Position numbers and translations under genes: made by a program | The notes under the pieces: model-generated | Told to the model about the DNA's origin: nothing | The model's input: the letters and a program-made list of their open reading frames with translations, nothing else | The model's database searches: none | In this document: positions 7,563 through 14,997 of the stretch, piece by piece | How positions within the stretch are numbered: position 1 is the first letter of the stretch | Layout: each line of letters starts with the position of its first letter | Source: UBA1049 sp964525815 | GTDB lineage: Bacteria; Bacillota; Clostridia; Oscillospirales; CAG-382 | Length of the DNA: 15,035 nt | Assembly: GCA_964525815.1 (NCBI GenBank) | Contig: CAZGJQ010000047.1 | Location: 1-15,035 of the forward strand | Direction: 5' to 3'

Positions 7563-8558
7563 CTACACAATATACAATACAGGTATCCCTCCGAGCTTAT
7601 GAGAGAGCTCCTCTCTCAGGAAGGCCTCAGCTTCGGAGCGGATGCCTTCCTTATAGCAGTATTTACCCCTTCCCCTGCCCGTCATTATCGTTTTGTCATA
7701 CAGATTCACAGCATTCGGGAACGCTTCACTGTTAATAGCGTTATGCACAAAGCTGTAGGTCATAAAGATTATTTCTATAAATAGCCGCTTTTTCGCGGCT
7801 TGGGACAATTTATCGTATAGAGTGGTTATCAGCTCGGAATATTGCACTTTCCAGCTATCGGTGAGCACCACCGGAGCGATTAGAAGACCCACTCTGTAAC
7901 CCGCCTCGCAGAGTTGATTCAATGCGTTTATCCGGTTGTTCAGAGGTGAGGTGCCAAGCTCAATTCTTTTAATTGTACTCTCAGGGTTTACACTCATCCG
8001 TATAATGGTTCTGCCGTTATGCTTAAGGTTCAGCAGCGGTTCAATCATATCAAACTTGGTGGGTAGAGTGATAAGCCCTTTTTCGTTTTTACCAAAGCTC
8101 TCGATTGTCCATTCCAAATTGCCGGTTATGGTGTTTTCAAGCACCAAATCGCTGTTGCTGCCTATCTCAAAGGTTAAATCATTTTGTGCGCTGTTGGCGG
8201 TTTTTATCAGCTTGTCCAGCATCATTTCACGGTTTACAAAAAGCCTCAGATATGAGCATTTGTTATAATTACATACCAGATAGCAGTACAGGCACATTGC
8301 ACTGCAGCCGGAGGATGTGTAGGGCACAAGAAAATCGGATACCTTGTGATTGGGAACATATTTATGAGTTTTACGCACACCGACTATCAAGAGCCGCTTC
8401 ATTTTGCCGAACTCCTTGTTCTCCTTTTTGCGCAGCTCCTCAATGTTGTTATGGCTCTCAATCGGCAGCCATTCCTTATCTCTATATTTATTCTTCAAAA
8501 ATACGCCCGATTCATAGGACAGCGCCGCCGGCTCGTAATAAATCCTTTCGGGGAACAT
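7563..8558 (-). CDS. splB: Spore photoproduct lyase family radical SAM protein, divergent
   Basis: This 331-residue protein matches spore photoproduct lyase (SPL) in length and layout. It has an N-terminal domain, a radical SAM cluster in GCSAMCLYCY (Cys85, Cys89, Cys92, with flanking Tyr91 and Tyr93), then SYLRLFVN, MSVNPESTIKRIELGT, VGLLIAPVVLTDSW and a C-terminal GRGKYCYKEG ... VLYIV. SPL uses SAM to reverse the UV-made thymine dimer of spore DNA. The whole protein has cysteines only at 85, 89, 92, 96, 101, 217 and 301. The segment where Bacillus SPL carries its hydrogen-donor Cys141 reads EIGSNSD (131-137), and there is no Cys upstream of the cluster either. So it is either a divergent SPL with another donor or a paralogue with another substrate. 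A GGGAG precedes ATG 8558. Only 25 bases separate its 3' end from the convergent gene, with no clear terminator there. Confidence 0.8.
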   Translation of the reverse strand: MFPERIYYEPAALSYESGVFLKNKYRDKEWLPIESHNNIEELRKKENKEFGKMKRLLIVGVRKTHKYVPNHKVSDFLVPYTSSGCSAMCLYCYLVCNYNKCSYLRLFVNREMMLDKLIKTANSAQNDLTFEIGSNSDLVLENTITGNLEWTIESFGKNEKGLITLPTKFDMIEPLLNLKHNGRTIIRMSVNPESTIKRIELGTSPLNNRINALNQLCEAGYRVGLLIAPVVLTDSWKVQYSELITTLYDKLSQAAKKRLFIEIIFMTYSFVHNAINSEAFPNAVNLYDKTIMTGRGRGKYCYKEGIRSEAEAFLREELSHKLGGIPVLYIV

Positions 8559-8657
8559 CCCCTCACTCCCTATAGCTTATTAATGATTATTATCTTCAAT
8601 AAAAGCATAATTATTTTGGGAAATAAGCGCTCTGATTCTTTTATACCCTGCTGTCGC

Positions 8658-8686
8658 TTGACAAAATTATGATAAAAGGGTAAAGT
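8658..8686 (+). promoter_or_regulatory. Promoter of the fucI-kinase operon
   Basis: A perfect TTGACA (8658-8663), a 17-nt spacer and TAAAGT (8681-8686, 4 of 6 matches) lie 40 nt before the start codon. Near the predicted start point is a short inverted repeat, ATGT-GATA-ACAT (8691-8702), a possible but weak operator. I found no good cre site. The rest of 8559-8726 is AT-rich with no other gene. Confidence 0.7.
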
Positions 8687-8726
8687 AATTATGTGATAAC
8701 ATATTGCTTAGAAAGGACTGCGTTTT

Positions 8727-10487
8727 ATGACATACTTCCCAAAGATTGGAATAAGACCGGCGATTGACGCAAGAGCCGGTGTCAGGGACGGGCTTGAGGA
8801 GCAGACTGTAAATATGGCAAGAGCGGTCGCCGACTTATATACAAGCACCCTCAAATATCCGGACGGAACGCCCGTGGAATGCGTTATTTCGGACTGTACA
8901 ATAGGCAGAGTTGCCGAAGCAGCGGCATGCGAGGATAATTTCAGCCGTGAAAATGTGGGACTCTCGGTTACCGTTTCGCCCTGCTGGTGCTACGGTACCG
9001 AGACCATAGATATGCACCCCACCCGCCCAAAGGCTATTTACGGCTTCAACGGGACGGAAAGACCGGGAGCGGTATATTTAGCCGCCGCACTCGCCGGGCA
9101 TAACCAAAAGGGTCTGCCCGCCTTTTCAATATACGGAAGGGATGTTTTAGATGCAAGGGATAAGGATATTCCTGAGGATGTCGCCGAGAAGCTCCTGAGC
9201 TTTGCACGGGCAGGGCTTGCGGTTGCAATTATGAAGGGTAAGAGCTACCTTGCCATAGGCGGGATTTCAATGGGCATTGCCGGCTCTGCCGTGGACGACA
9301 GCTTTTTTTATGATTATCTCGGTATGCGTACCGAGAGCGTGGATATGTGCGAGCTCTCCCGCCGCATTGAAAAGGGAATATACGATAAAAAGGAATATGA
9401 AAAAGCACTCTCCTGGGTAAAAAGGAACTGCAGGGAGGGTGAGGACTTCAACCCCTCGGGCAAGCAATACGGCAGAGCGGAGAAGGACGCACAATGGGAA
9501 TACTGCGTAAAAATGGCTCTGATTGCAAAGGATTTGATGCAGGGTAACGATGAGCTTAAAACCGATTTCCCTGAGGAAAGTCTGGGGCACAATGCGATTG
9601 CAGCGGGCTTTCAGGGGCAGCGGCAATGGACAGATTATCTTCCGAACGGTGATTTTATGGAGGCTATGCTGTGCTCCTCCTTCGACTGGAACGGTAAAAG
9701 AAAGCCCTACCTAATGGCAACCGAGAACGACAGCCTGAACGGTGTTTCCATGCTGTTCGGCTATCTGCTGACAAACACGGCGCAGGTGTTCTGCGATGTC
9801 CGCACCTATTGGAGTCCGGATTCAATAAGGAGAGTAACCGGCAGGGCTGTTGAGGGAACAGGGAAAAGCGGCTTCATACATCTGATAAATTCGGGAGCCG
9901 CAGCGCTTGACGGCTGCGGAGAGCAGAAAGTAAACGGAAAAAGCGCAATTAAGCCATATTGGGAGATTACGGACGAAGAGATTGATTCCTGCCTTAAAGC
10001 GACAAGCTGGTGTCCCGCAAATAAAGGATATTTCAGAGGAGGGGGCTTCTCCTCCGCATTCAGGACAAAGGGCGAAATGCCCATGACCATGATAAGAATA
10101 AATATAGTCAAGAACCTGGGGCCTGTTCTGCAAATAGCCGAGGGCTACAGCGTAGACCTGCCCGACCCAATGCACGAAATTATTTACAAGCGTACCGACC
10201 CGTCCTGGCCGACTACATATTTTGCTCCCATAATAACAGATAAAGGTGCTTTCCGTGATGTCTACAGCGTAATGGCAAGCTGGGGAGCAAACCACTGCTC
10301 ACTTAGCTACGGTCATATAGGAGCGGAGCTCATAACCTTAGCGTCCATGCTCAGGATTCCCGTATGTATGCATAATGTGGAAGAGAGCAGAATCTTCCGT
10401 CCGTCCGCATGGGCTGCATTCGGCACAAAGGACGAGGAGGGTGCGGACTTCCGTGCCTGCAAGGCATACGGAGCGTTATATGAGTAA
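8727..10487 (+). CDS. fucI: L-fucose isomerase
   Basis: This 586-residue cytosolic aldose-ketose isomerase interconverts L-fucose and L-fuculose, and in known members also D-arabinose and D-ribulose. Full-length family alignment is evident: an N-terminal IGIRPAIDAR, the central GGISMGIAGSAVDD, and the Mn-binding residues Glu333 (ATEND), Asp357 (CDVRT) and His523 (ANHC). These correspond to E. coli FucI Glu337, Asp361 and His528, with an almost constant offset. AAAGGA at 8712-8717 precedes the ATG by 9 nt. Its last 8 bases overlap the start of the kinase gene, so translation is coupled. No fuculose-phosphate aldolase, mutarotase or permease is in the window. Confidence 0.96.
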   Translation: MTYFPKIGIRPAIDARAGVRDGLEEQTVNMARAVADLYTSTLKYPDGTPVECVISDCTIGRVAEAAACEDNFSRENVGLSVTVSPCWCYGTETIDMHPTRPKAIYGFNGTERPGAVYLAAALAGHNQKGLPAFSIYGRDVLDARDKDIPEDVAEKLLSFARAGLAVAIMKGKSYLAIGGISMGIAGSAVDDSFFYDYLGMRTESVDMCELSRRIEKGIYDKKEYEKALSWVKRNCREGEDFNPSGKQYGRAEKDAQWEYCVKMALIAKDLMQGNDELKTDFPEESLGHNAIAAGFQGQRQWTDYLPNGDFMEAMLCSSFDWNGKRKPYLMATENDSLNGVSMLFGYLLTNTAQVFCDVRTYWSPDSIRRVTGRAVEGTGKSGFIHLINSGAAALDGCGEQKVNGKSAIKPYWEITDEEIDSCLKATSWCPANKGYFRGGGFSSAFRTKGEMPMTMIRINIVKNLGPVLQIAEGYSVDLPDPMHEIIYKRTDPSWPTTYFAPIITDKGAFRDVYSVMASWGANHCSLSYGHIGAELITLASMLRIPVCMHNVEESRIFRPSAWAAFGTKDEEGADFRACKAYGALYE

Positions 10488-12138
10488 GTATACGATAGGA
10501 ATCGACTACGGAACATTGTCGGCACGAGGATTGCTGCTGGACATTAATACAGCAGAGGAAAAGGCAATAAGCGTTTTTGAATACCCGCACGGGGTCATGG
10601 AGCATACCCTGCCCTGCGGAAAGGAGCTTCCGGCGGACTGGGCGCTTCAGCATCCTCAGGACTATCTTGATGCATTGTTTTTTATAATCCCCGATTTGCT
10701 TAATAAATCAGGAGTGAACACCGAGGATGTAATCGGTATCGGAATTGATTTTACCTCCTGTACCATACTGCCGACAAAAAAGGACGGCACTCCCCTCTGC
10801 TTCCTCCCCGAATTCAAATCTAATCCGCATGCCTATGTTAAGCTGTGGAAGCATCACGCTGCGCAGTACTGTGCGGACGAGCTGAACCAAGCAGCCGAGG
10901 AACGCTCGGAGGAGTGGCTTAACCTATACGGCGGAAAAATCTCCTGCGAATGGCTGCTGCCCAAGGCAATGCAGATTCTTAACGAAGCGCACGAGATATA
11001 TTATGCGTGCAGTCGTATTATCGAGGCGGGAGACTGGCTTATATGGCAGCTCTGCGGCGAGGAGGCGAGGAGCGCCTGCAACGCCGGCTATAAGGCCATA
11101 TGGCAGCACTCATGCGGGTATCCGTCAAGGGAGTTCCTTGACTCCTTGGACAAGCGGATGGTAAGCTTCGCCGAAGAAAAGCTGTCGGACAGCATAAAGC
11201 CATTAGGCTCAAGAGCGGGATATATTACAAAGCAAATCGCCCAAAGAACGGGACTGAGCACAGAAACCGCCGTTGCGGTGGGGGTTATCGACGCACATGC
11301 TTCTTTACCTGCCTGCCGGATTAATACACAGGGAAAAATGCTGATGATAATGGGCACCTCCACCTGTCACATTATCTTAAGCGAAAAGGAGCTATCCGTT
11401 CCGGGTATCTGCGGTGTTGTTAAGGACGGGGTGCTGCCCGGATTTTTCGCTTATGAAGCGGGTCAGTCCTGCGTGGGCGACCATTTTTCGTGGTATATAA
11501 AAAATTGTCTGCCAGCATCATATTATGACGAGGCAGAAAAGCGGAATATAAGGATTTTTGATTACCTGAACGAAAAAGTGGGAAGGCTAAGACCCGGCGA
11601 AAGCGGGCTTTTGGCACTGGACTGGTGGAACGGCGTACGCTCCGTGCTTATGGACTTTAATTTGAGCGGTACGCTTATCGGAATGACCCTGCAGACCAAG
11701 CCGGAGGAAATTTATCGTGCGCTGATTGAAGCTACCGCCTTCGGCACAAAAATGATAATAGAAGCGTTTGAAAATGCGGAGCTTAAGGTTGAGGAGTTAT
11801 ATGCCACCGGGGGAATTGCCGCTAAGGATGCGCTGACAATGCAGATTTATTCGGATGTATGCGACAGAGTTATCAAGGTTGCGGACAGCCCGCAATCGGG
11901 TGCGCTGGGCAGTGCGATTTATGCGGTTTCCGCCGCAGGGAGCGAAGAAAGCGGCTATAAGAGCATCAGTGAGGCTATTATGAGGCTCGGAAAAGAAGCA
12001 AGCAAAACATATACCCCAAACAAGGATAATGCAAGGGTGTATAAAACACTTTTTACGGAATACAAAAAGCTGCATGACTACTTCGGCGAAGGTAAAAACG
12101 ATGTCATGAAAAAACTAAAGGAGCTTAAAAACAGGTAG
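10480..12138 (+). CDS. araB: FGGY-family sugar kinase, ribulokinase (AraB) type
   Basis: This 552-residue cytosolic kinase phosphorylates a ketopentose or a related ketose with ATP. Features are an N-terminal phosphate-binding strand GIDYGTLSARG (7-17), AraB-like IDFTSCTILP and LWKHHAAQ, GGKISCEWLLPK, catalytic base Asp271 (GVIDAHA), GTSTCHI, EAGQSCVGD, DWWNGVRS and the C-terminal ATGGIAAKD. Length and these blocks fit AraB (about 550-565) rather than FucK (about 480). ATG at 10480 overlaps the fucI stop and follows an internal GGAG (10470-10473); an upstream in-frame ATG at 10375 lies inside fucI and is not used. With FucI, the pair could carry D-arabinose to D-ribulose-5-phosphate, since known AraB enzymes accept several 2-ketopentoses, or it could serve as a fuculose kinase. 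The substrate is inferred, not shown. Confidence 0.9.
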   Translation: MSKYTIGIDYGTLSARGLLLDINTAEEKAISVFEYPHGVMEHTLPCGKELPADWALQHPQDYLDALFFIIPDLLNKSGVNTEDVIGIGIDFTSCTILPTKKDGTPLCFLPEFKSNPHAYVKLWKHHAAQYCADELNQAAEERSEEWLNLYGGKISCEWLLPKAMQILNEAHEIYYACSRIIEAGDWLIWQLCGEEARSACNAGYKAIWQHSCGYPSREFLDSLDKRMVSFAEEKLSDSIKPLGSRAGYITKQIAQRTGLSTETAVAVGVIDAHASLPACRINTQGKMLMIMGTSTCHIILSEKELSVPGICGVVKDGVLPGFFAYEAGQSCVGDHFSWYIKNCLPASYYDEAEKRNIRIFDYLNEKVGRLRPGESGLLALDWWNGVRSVLMDFNLSGTLIGMTLQTKPEEIYRALIEATAFGTKMIIEAFENAELKVEELYATGGIAAKDALTMQIYSDVCDRVIKVADSPQSGALGSAIYAVSAAGSEESGYKSISEAIMRLGKEASKTYTPNKDNARVYKTLFTEYKKLHDYFGEGKNDVMKKLKELKNR

Positions 12139-12143
12139 TAAAA

Positions 12144-12178
12144 CACCCGAGAGACTATTGACTCTCGGGTGATATTTT
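12144..12178. terminator. Terminator after the kinase gene, probably bidirectional
   Basis: CACCCGAGAG (12144-12153) pairs perfectly with CTCTCGGGTG (12162-12171) around an 8-nt loop, followed by ATATTTTT. On the minus strand the same hairpin is followed by GTTTTAC shape only (four T), so it may end the convergent small gene less efficiently. Confidence 0.88.
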
Positions 12179-12179
12179 T

Positions 12180-12347
12180 CTAATCTTTATTAAATAACTC
12201 AATAGTTAGAATTGCAAGACCGGTCAAAATAAAAATAATGGGAATAATAGCAAATTCATCGTGCCTTCTCGGATTTACCATATAAATTGAACTAAATAAT
12301 ATAATACCACCCAAAAAGAACGCACTGCCGATAATAGTCTTTTTCAT
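12180..12347 (-). CDS. Small two-helix membrane protein, 55 residues
   Basis: This short ORF starts MKKTIIGSAF at 12347 and ends ELFNKD with TAG at 12180-12182. Two hydrophobic stretches (about 4-23 and 33-51) are separated by the polar turn NPRRHDE, so a hairpin-like membrane protein is predicted. It is preceded on the minus strand by AAGGAG, 10 nt before the ATG, and has its own near-consensus promoter at 12457-12429. The stop codon abuts the shared terminator hairpin. Promoter, ribosome binding site, coherent hydrophobic pattern and terminator together support a real gene. I do not recognise the family and give no function. Confidence 0.78.
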   Translation of the reverse strand: MKKTIIGSAFFLGGIILFSSIYMVNPRRHDEFAIIPIIFILTGLAILTIELFNKD

Positions 12348-12428
12348 TGACCAATATCTCCTTGATTTTTATAGATTAACGCCATTAATTTATTCAAGCA
12401 ACTCATACTTTCGATGTTTTCTGTAATA

Positions 12429-12457
12429 ATTTTAACATATCTATAAATTAATGTCAA
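12429..12457 (-). promoter_or_regulatory. Promoter of the 55-residue membrane protein gene
   Basis: On the minus strand, a perfect TTGACA (12457-12452), a 17-nt spacer and TAAAAT (12434-12429, 5 of 6) lie just 5 bases beyond the mnmA stop codon. The predicted leader is about 75 nt. I see no terminator hairpin between mnmA and this promoter, so mnmA transcripts may also read into the small gene. Confidence 0.82.
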
Positions 12458-12461
12458 GCTT

Positions 12462-13535
12462 TTATTCTATTACTCCCCCGCCGATGACAATATCCCCGTC
12501 GTACAGAACAACAGCCTGTCCCTTTGCGGCGGGAGGCTGAGGGGAATCAAATACTATATGCAGCCTGTTTTCTCCGACCTGTTCCACGGTTGCGGGCTGC
12601 TCCTTCTGGTTATATCTTGTCCTTGCTCTGCATTTAAGTGGTTTTTCTATTTTATCAACAGCAATCAGGTTTATGTCGCTTGCGAAAAGCTCTCTTGCGG
12701 GAAGCTCATTCTTTGTGCACAACGTGACGGTGTTTTTATCGGCATCCTTATCGCACACATACATAGGCTCGGGAAGAGCAAGCCCAAGCCCCTTGCGCTG
12801 ACCTACCGTATAGCGGATTATACCCTTGTGCCTGCCCAGCCTGTTCCCGTTTTTATCTAAAAAATCCCCTTCGGGATAACGCCTTCCCGTAAAAAACTCA
12901 ATAAAACCGGCATAGTCGTTGTTTTGGACAAAGCATATATCCTGGCTCTCATGCTTTTTTGCGTTTATAAAGCCGTTTTGCTCCGCAATCTCCCTTACCT
13001 GCTCTTTTTTTAAACCACCGAGTGGAAAAAGGGTTCTGCTGAGCTGATTTTGATTAAGAAAGCATAGCACATAGGTCTGGTCCTTGCGTAAATCCGCGGA
13101 CTTCCTAAGCAAAAACCTTCCGCTTGAATTATCCTTTTCAATTCGAGCATAATGCCCTGTGGCAATATAATCTGCCTCCAGCTCGTCCGCTCTGCGAAGG
13201 AATCTCTCAAATTTCATATAGCGGTTGCAGTCCACGCAGGGGTTAGGGGTAGCTCCGCTCTCGTATGCCTTTACAAAGCGGTCGATGACCTCGCTCCTGA
13301 AATCACCTGTGAAGTTAAAAACGAAATAGGGTATCCCGATTTTTACCGCAACACTGCGTGCATCGTCTATATCCTCAAGCGAGCAGCAGGGATGCTCCTT
13401 GCTGACGCCTATATCCTGGTTCTCAAACAGCTTCATGGTCGCTCCCATAACTCTATAGCCCTCCTTGGTCAGAAGAAAGGCGGCGACCGAGCTGTCCACA
13501 CCGCCGCTCATTGCGGCAATAACGCTTTTTTGCAT
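12462..13535 (-). CDS. mnmA: tRNA-specific 2-thiouridylase
   Basis: This 357-residue cytosolic enzyme places sulfur at C2 of wobble uridine 34 in tRNA for Lys, Glu and Gln, using ATP and persulfide sulfur that comes from cysteine. The PP-loop SGGVDSS is at 10-16. Catalytic Cys100 lies in NPCVDCN and the persulfide-carrying Cys201 in SQDICFV, matching Cys102 and Cys199 of E. coli. The start ATG at 13535 follows an AAAGGA, with an 11-nt spacer. It lies 68 bases downstream of metY in the same direction with a stable hairpin between, so partial co-transcription is plausible. No dedicated cysteine desulfurase gene is next to it in the window. Confidence 0.97.
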   Translation of the reverse strand: MQKSVIAAMSGGVDSSVAAFLLTKEGYRVMGATMKLFENQDIGVSKEHPCCSLEDIDDARSVAVKIGIPYFVFNFTGDFRSEVIDRFVKAYESGATPNPCVDCNRYMKFERFLRRADELEADYIATGHYARIEKDNSSGRFLLRKSADLRKDQTYVLCFLNQNQLSRTLFPLGGLKKEQVREIAEQNGFINAKKHESQDICFVQNNDYAGFIEFFTGRRYPEGDFLDKNGNRLGRHKGIIRYTVGQRKGLGLALPEPMYVCDKDADKNTVTLCTKNELPARELFASDINLIAVDKIEKPLKCRARTRYNQKEQPATVEQVGENRLHIVFDSPQPPAAKGQAVVLYDGDIVIGGGVIE

Positions 13536-13568
13536 TTGATTTTTAATCCTTTCTCCGATAAGACAGAC

Positions 13569-13592
13569 AAGCGGCGTACCAAAACGCCGCTT
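13569..13592 (-). other. Stable intergenic hairpin between metY and mnmA
   Basis: AAGCGGCGT and ACGCCGCTT pair perfectly over 9 bp around a 6-nt loop, 11 bases after the metY stop. In the direction of metY-mnmA transcription it lacks a T tract; a run of six T lies on the other side (plus strand, from 13597). It may be a weak terminator, an mRNA-stabilising or processing structure, or a terminator for antisense transcripts. An alternative pairing, GATAAG (13557-13562) with CTTATC (13590-13595), would partly compete. Confidence 0.5.
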
Positions 13593-13603
13593 ATCCTTTT
13601 TTA

Positions 13604-14887
13604 CTATACCGAAAAAGCCTGCTCTAAATCATTAATTATGTCGTTTATATGCTCTGTTCCCACAGACAGACGAATTGTGTTTGGCTTTATTCCCTGCTCG
13701 ATCAATTCCTTATCACTCAGCTGTGAATGGGTGGTGGATGCCGGATGGATAACCAGAGACTTCACATCCGCTACATTTGCAAGCAGGGAGAACATCTCCA
13801 GCCTGTCTATAAAAGCCTTGGCTTCCTCCGCTCCGCCCTTTATCTCAAAGGTGAAAATGGAGCCTGCTCCGTTCAGAAAATACTTTTTATATAAGATATG
13901 ATCCGGGTGTATCGGAATGGAGGGATGGTTTACCTTCTCCACCCGCTTATGCTTAGAGAGATATTCCACTATCTTAAGTGTGTTTTCAATGTGCCGCTCC
14001 ATACGCAAGGATAAGGTTTCCAGCCCCTGTAAAAATAAAAAGGAATGGAAGGGACTGAGCGTAGCACCGGTGTCCCTCATAAGCGTGGTTCTCACCTTTA
14101 CAATATAGGCAAGCGTTCCCGCCACCTGCGTGAATACCGCTCCGTGATAGCTCGGATTGGGTCTTGACAGCCCGGGGAATCTATCGCTCGCTGACCAGTC
14201 AAACTTACCAGAATCGATAATGACGCCGCCGACAGCCGTTCCGTGCCCTCCTATGAACTTTGTAGCCGAATGAATTACAATATCTGCTCCGTATTCAATG
14301 GGACGGAACAGAAAAGGTGTGGCAAAGGTATTATCCACTATCAACGGGATTCCGTTTTTATGGGCAAGACTCGATAAGGCTTCAAAATCCACCACCGTGG
14401 AATTAGGATTCCCCAGCGATTCAACAAATATTGCCTTTGTATTCGGTTTTATAGCTCTTTCAAAGGCGGTAATATCTGAGCCGTCAACAAAGGTGGTTTT
14501 TATTCCAAAATTTGGAAGAGTATGTGCCAGTAGATTATATGAGCCTCCGTAAATCCGTCTGTCGGCGATAATATGATCGCCGGTACATGCTATGTTTTGT
14601 ATAGCATAGGTAACCGCCGCAGCTCCGGAAGCGGTTGCGAGAGCCGCAGCGCCGCCTTCAAGCGTCGCAATTCGACGCTCAAACACATCGGTGGTCGGGT
14701 TCATAAGACGGGTATATATATTACCGCTCTCGGTAAGATTAAATCTGGCTTCTGCCTGCGCACAATCCGCAAAAACATATGATGTTGTGGCATATATGGG
14801 CACGGCTCTTGCATCGGTTGCCGAATCCGGCTCCTCCTGACCGGCATGGAGCTGTAACGTTTCGAACCTGTAATTCTTGTTTTTCAT
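13604..14887 (-). CDS. metY: O-acetylhomoserine sulfhydrylase (aminocarboxypropyltransferase)
   Basis: This 427-residue PLP enzyme of the Cys/Met metabolism family makes homocysteine from O-acetyl-L-homoserine and sulfide. Some members also make cysteine from O-acetylserine. The N-terminal TLQLHAGQ, Tyr58 and Arg60 in NIYTRLMNPT, Asp185 in VDNTFATP and PLP lysine Lys210 in IHSATKFIGGHG are all present. The length of about 425-430 and the GRF-like segment SDRFPGLSRPNPSYHG fit MetY rather than the shorter MetB/MetC. The start ATG at 14887 follows AGAGGTG. The spacer between this ribosome binding site and the ATG is one arm of a 9-bp stem with the upstream leader ORF, so translational control is likely. 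mnmA follows on the same strand. Confidence 0.94.
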   Translation of the reverse strand: MKNKNYRFETLQLHAGQEEPDSATDARAVPIYATTSYVFADCAQAEARFNLTESGNIYTRLMNPTTDVFERRIATLEGGAAALATASGAAAVTYAIQNIACTGDHIIADRRIYGGSYNLLAHTLPNFGIKTTFVDGSDITAFERAIKPNTKAIFVESLGNPNSTVVDFEALSSLAHKNGIPLIVDNTFATPFLFRPIEYGADIVIHSATKFIGGHGTAVGGVIIDSGKFDWSASDRFPGLSRPNPSYHGAVFTQVAGTLAYIVKVRTTLMRDTGATLSPFHSFLFLQGLETLSLRMERHIENTLKIVEYLSKHKRVEKVNHPSIPIHPDHILYKKYFLNGAGSIFTFEIKGGAEEAKAFIDRLEMFSLLANVADVKSLVIHPASTTHSQLSDKELIEQGIKPNTIRLSVGTEHINDIINDLEQAFSV

Positions 14888-14938
14888 TTGTAAGCACCTC
14901 TTTTATTATATTTTTACATGGCGAAAGTCTGCTTACAA
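14888..14938 (-). promoter_or_regulatory. RNA stem that would occlude the metY translation start
   Basis: In the transcript, TTGTAAGCA (14938-14930), which lies within the leader ORF over codons 20-23 and includes its second Cys codon, is perfectly complementary over 9 bases to TGCTTACAA (14896-14888). The second arm is exactly the spacer between the metY Shine-Dalgarno (GAGG ends at 14897) and its ATG (14887-14885). The 33-nt loop contains the leader stop codon and the Shine-Dalgarno. Folding should block metY initiation; a ribosome stalled on the leader's Cys codons would cover the first arm and open it. The pairing is seen in the sequence; the regulatory action is inferred. Confidence 0.65.
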
Positions 14939-14997
14939 CGGCACATTCGTCCGTTCCTGAAATTCCTTCTCAGCATAATAAAAATCACCGAATACAT
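14914..14997 (-). CDS. Cys-codon-containing leader peptide (uORF) of metY, 27 residues
   Basis: The ORF starts at ATG 14997, begins MYSVIFIM, ends MCRCKQTFAM and stops with TAA at 14916-14914, 26 nt before the metY ATG. It has a full AAGGAGG Shine-Dalgarno (15012-15006) at 8-nt spacing, stronger than that of metY itself. The peptide has two Cys (19, 21), four Met including the start, five Arg plus one Lys and no acidic residues. Cys is rare in short random ORFs, and these codons fall exactly where two RNA stems meet. I interpret it as a regulatory leader whose translation senses cysteine supply for the downstream sulfur gene. Alternatives are a small basic functional peptide or chance. I do not recognise the peptide as a named family. 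Confidence 0.65.
   Translation of the reverse strand: MYSVIFIMLRRNFRNGRMCRCKQTFAM

Noticed and set aside
8105..8575. Plus-strand ORFs opposite the radical SAM gene
   Set aside because: The minus-strand frame contains a recognisable SPL-family protein; the antisense frames are low-complexity Cys/Arg/Ser shadows.
8559..8726. Catabolite repression (cre) site before fucI
   Set aside because: The AAGCGCT-containing stretch near 8628 does not fit the cre consensus at the essential TG and central positions.
10375..10479. N-terminal extension of the kinase from an upstream in-frame ATG
   Set aside because: The extra 35 residues lie inside fucI, are arginine-rich and unlike the family. ATG 10480 has a ribosome binding site and begins the conserved phosphate-binding strand.
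13152..13901. 249-codon plus-strand ORF across mnmA and metY
   Set aside because: It runs antisense across two well-supported conserved genes, lacks a ribosome binding site and resembles no protein family I know.
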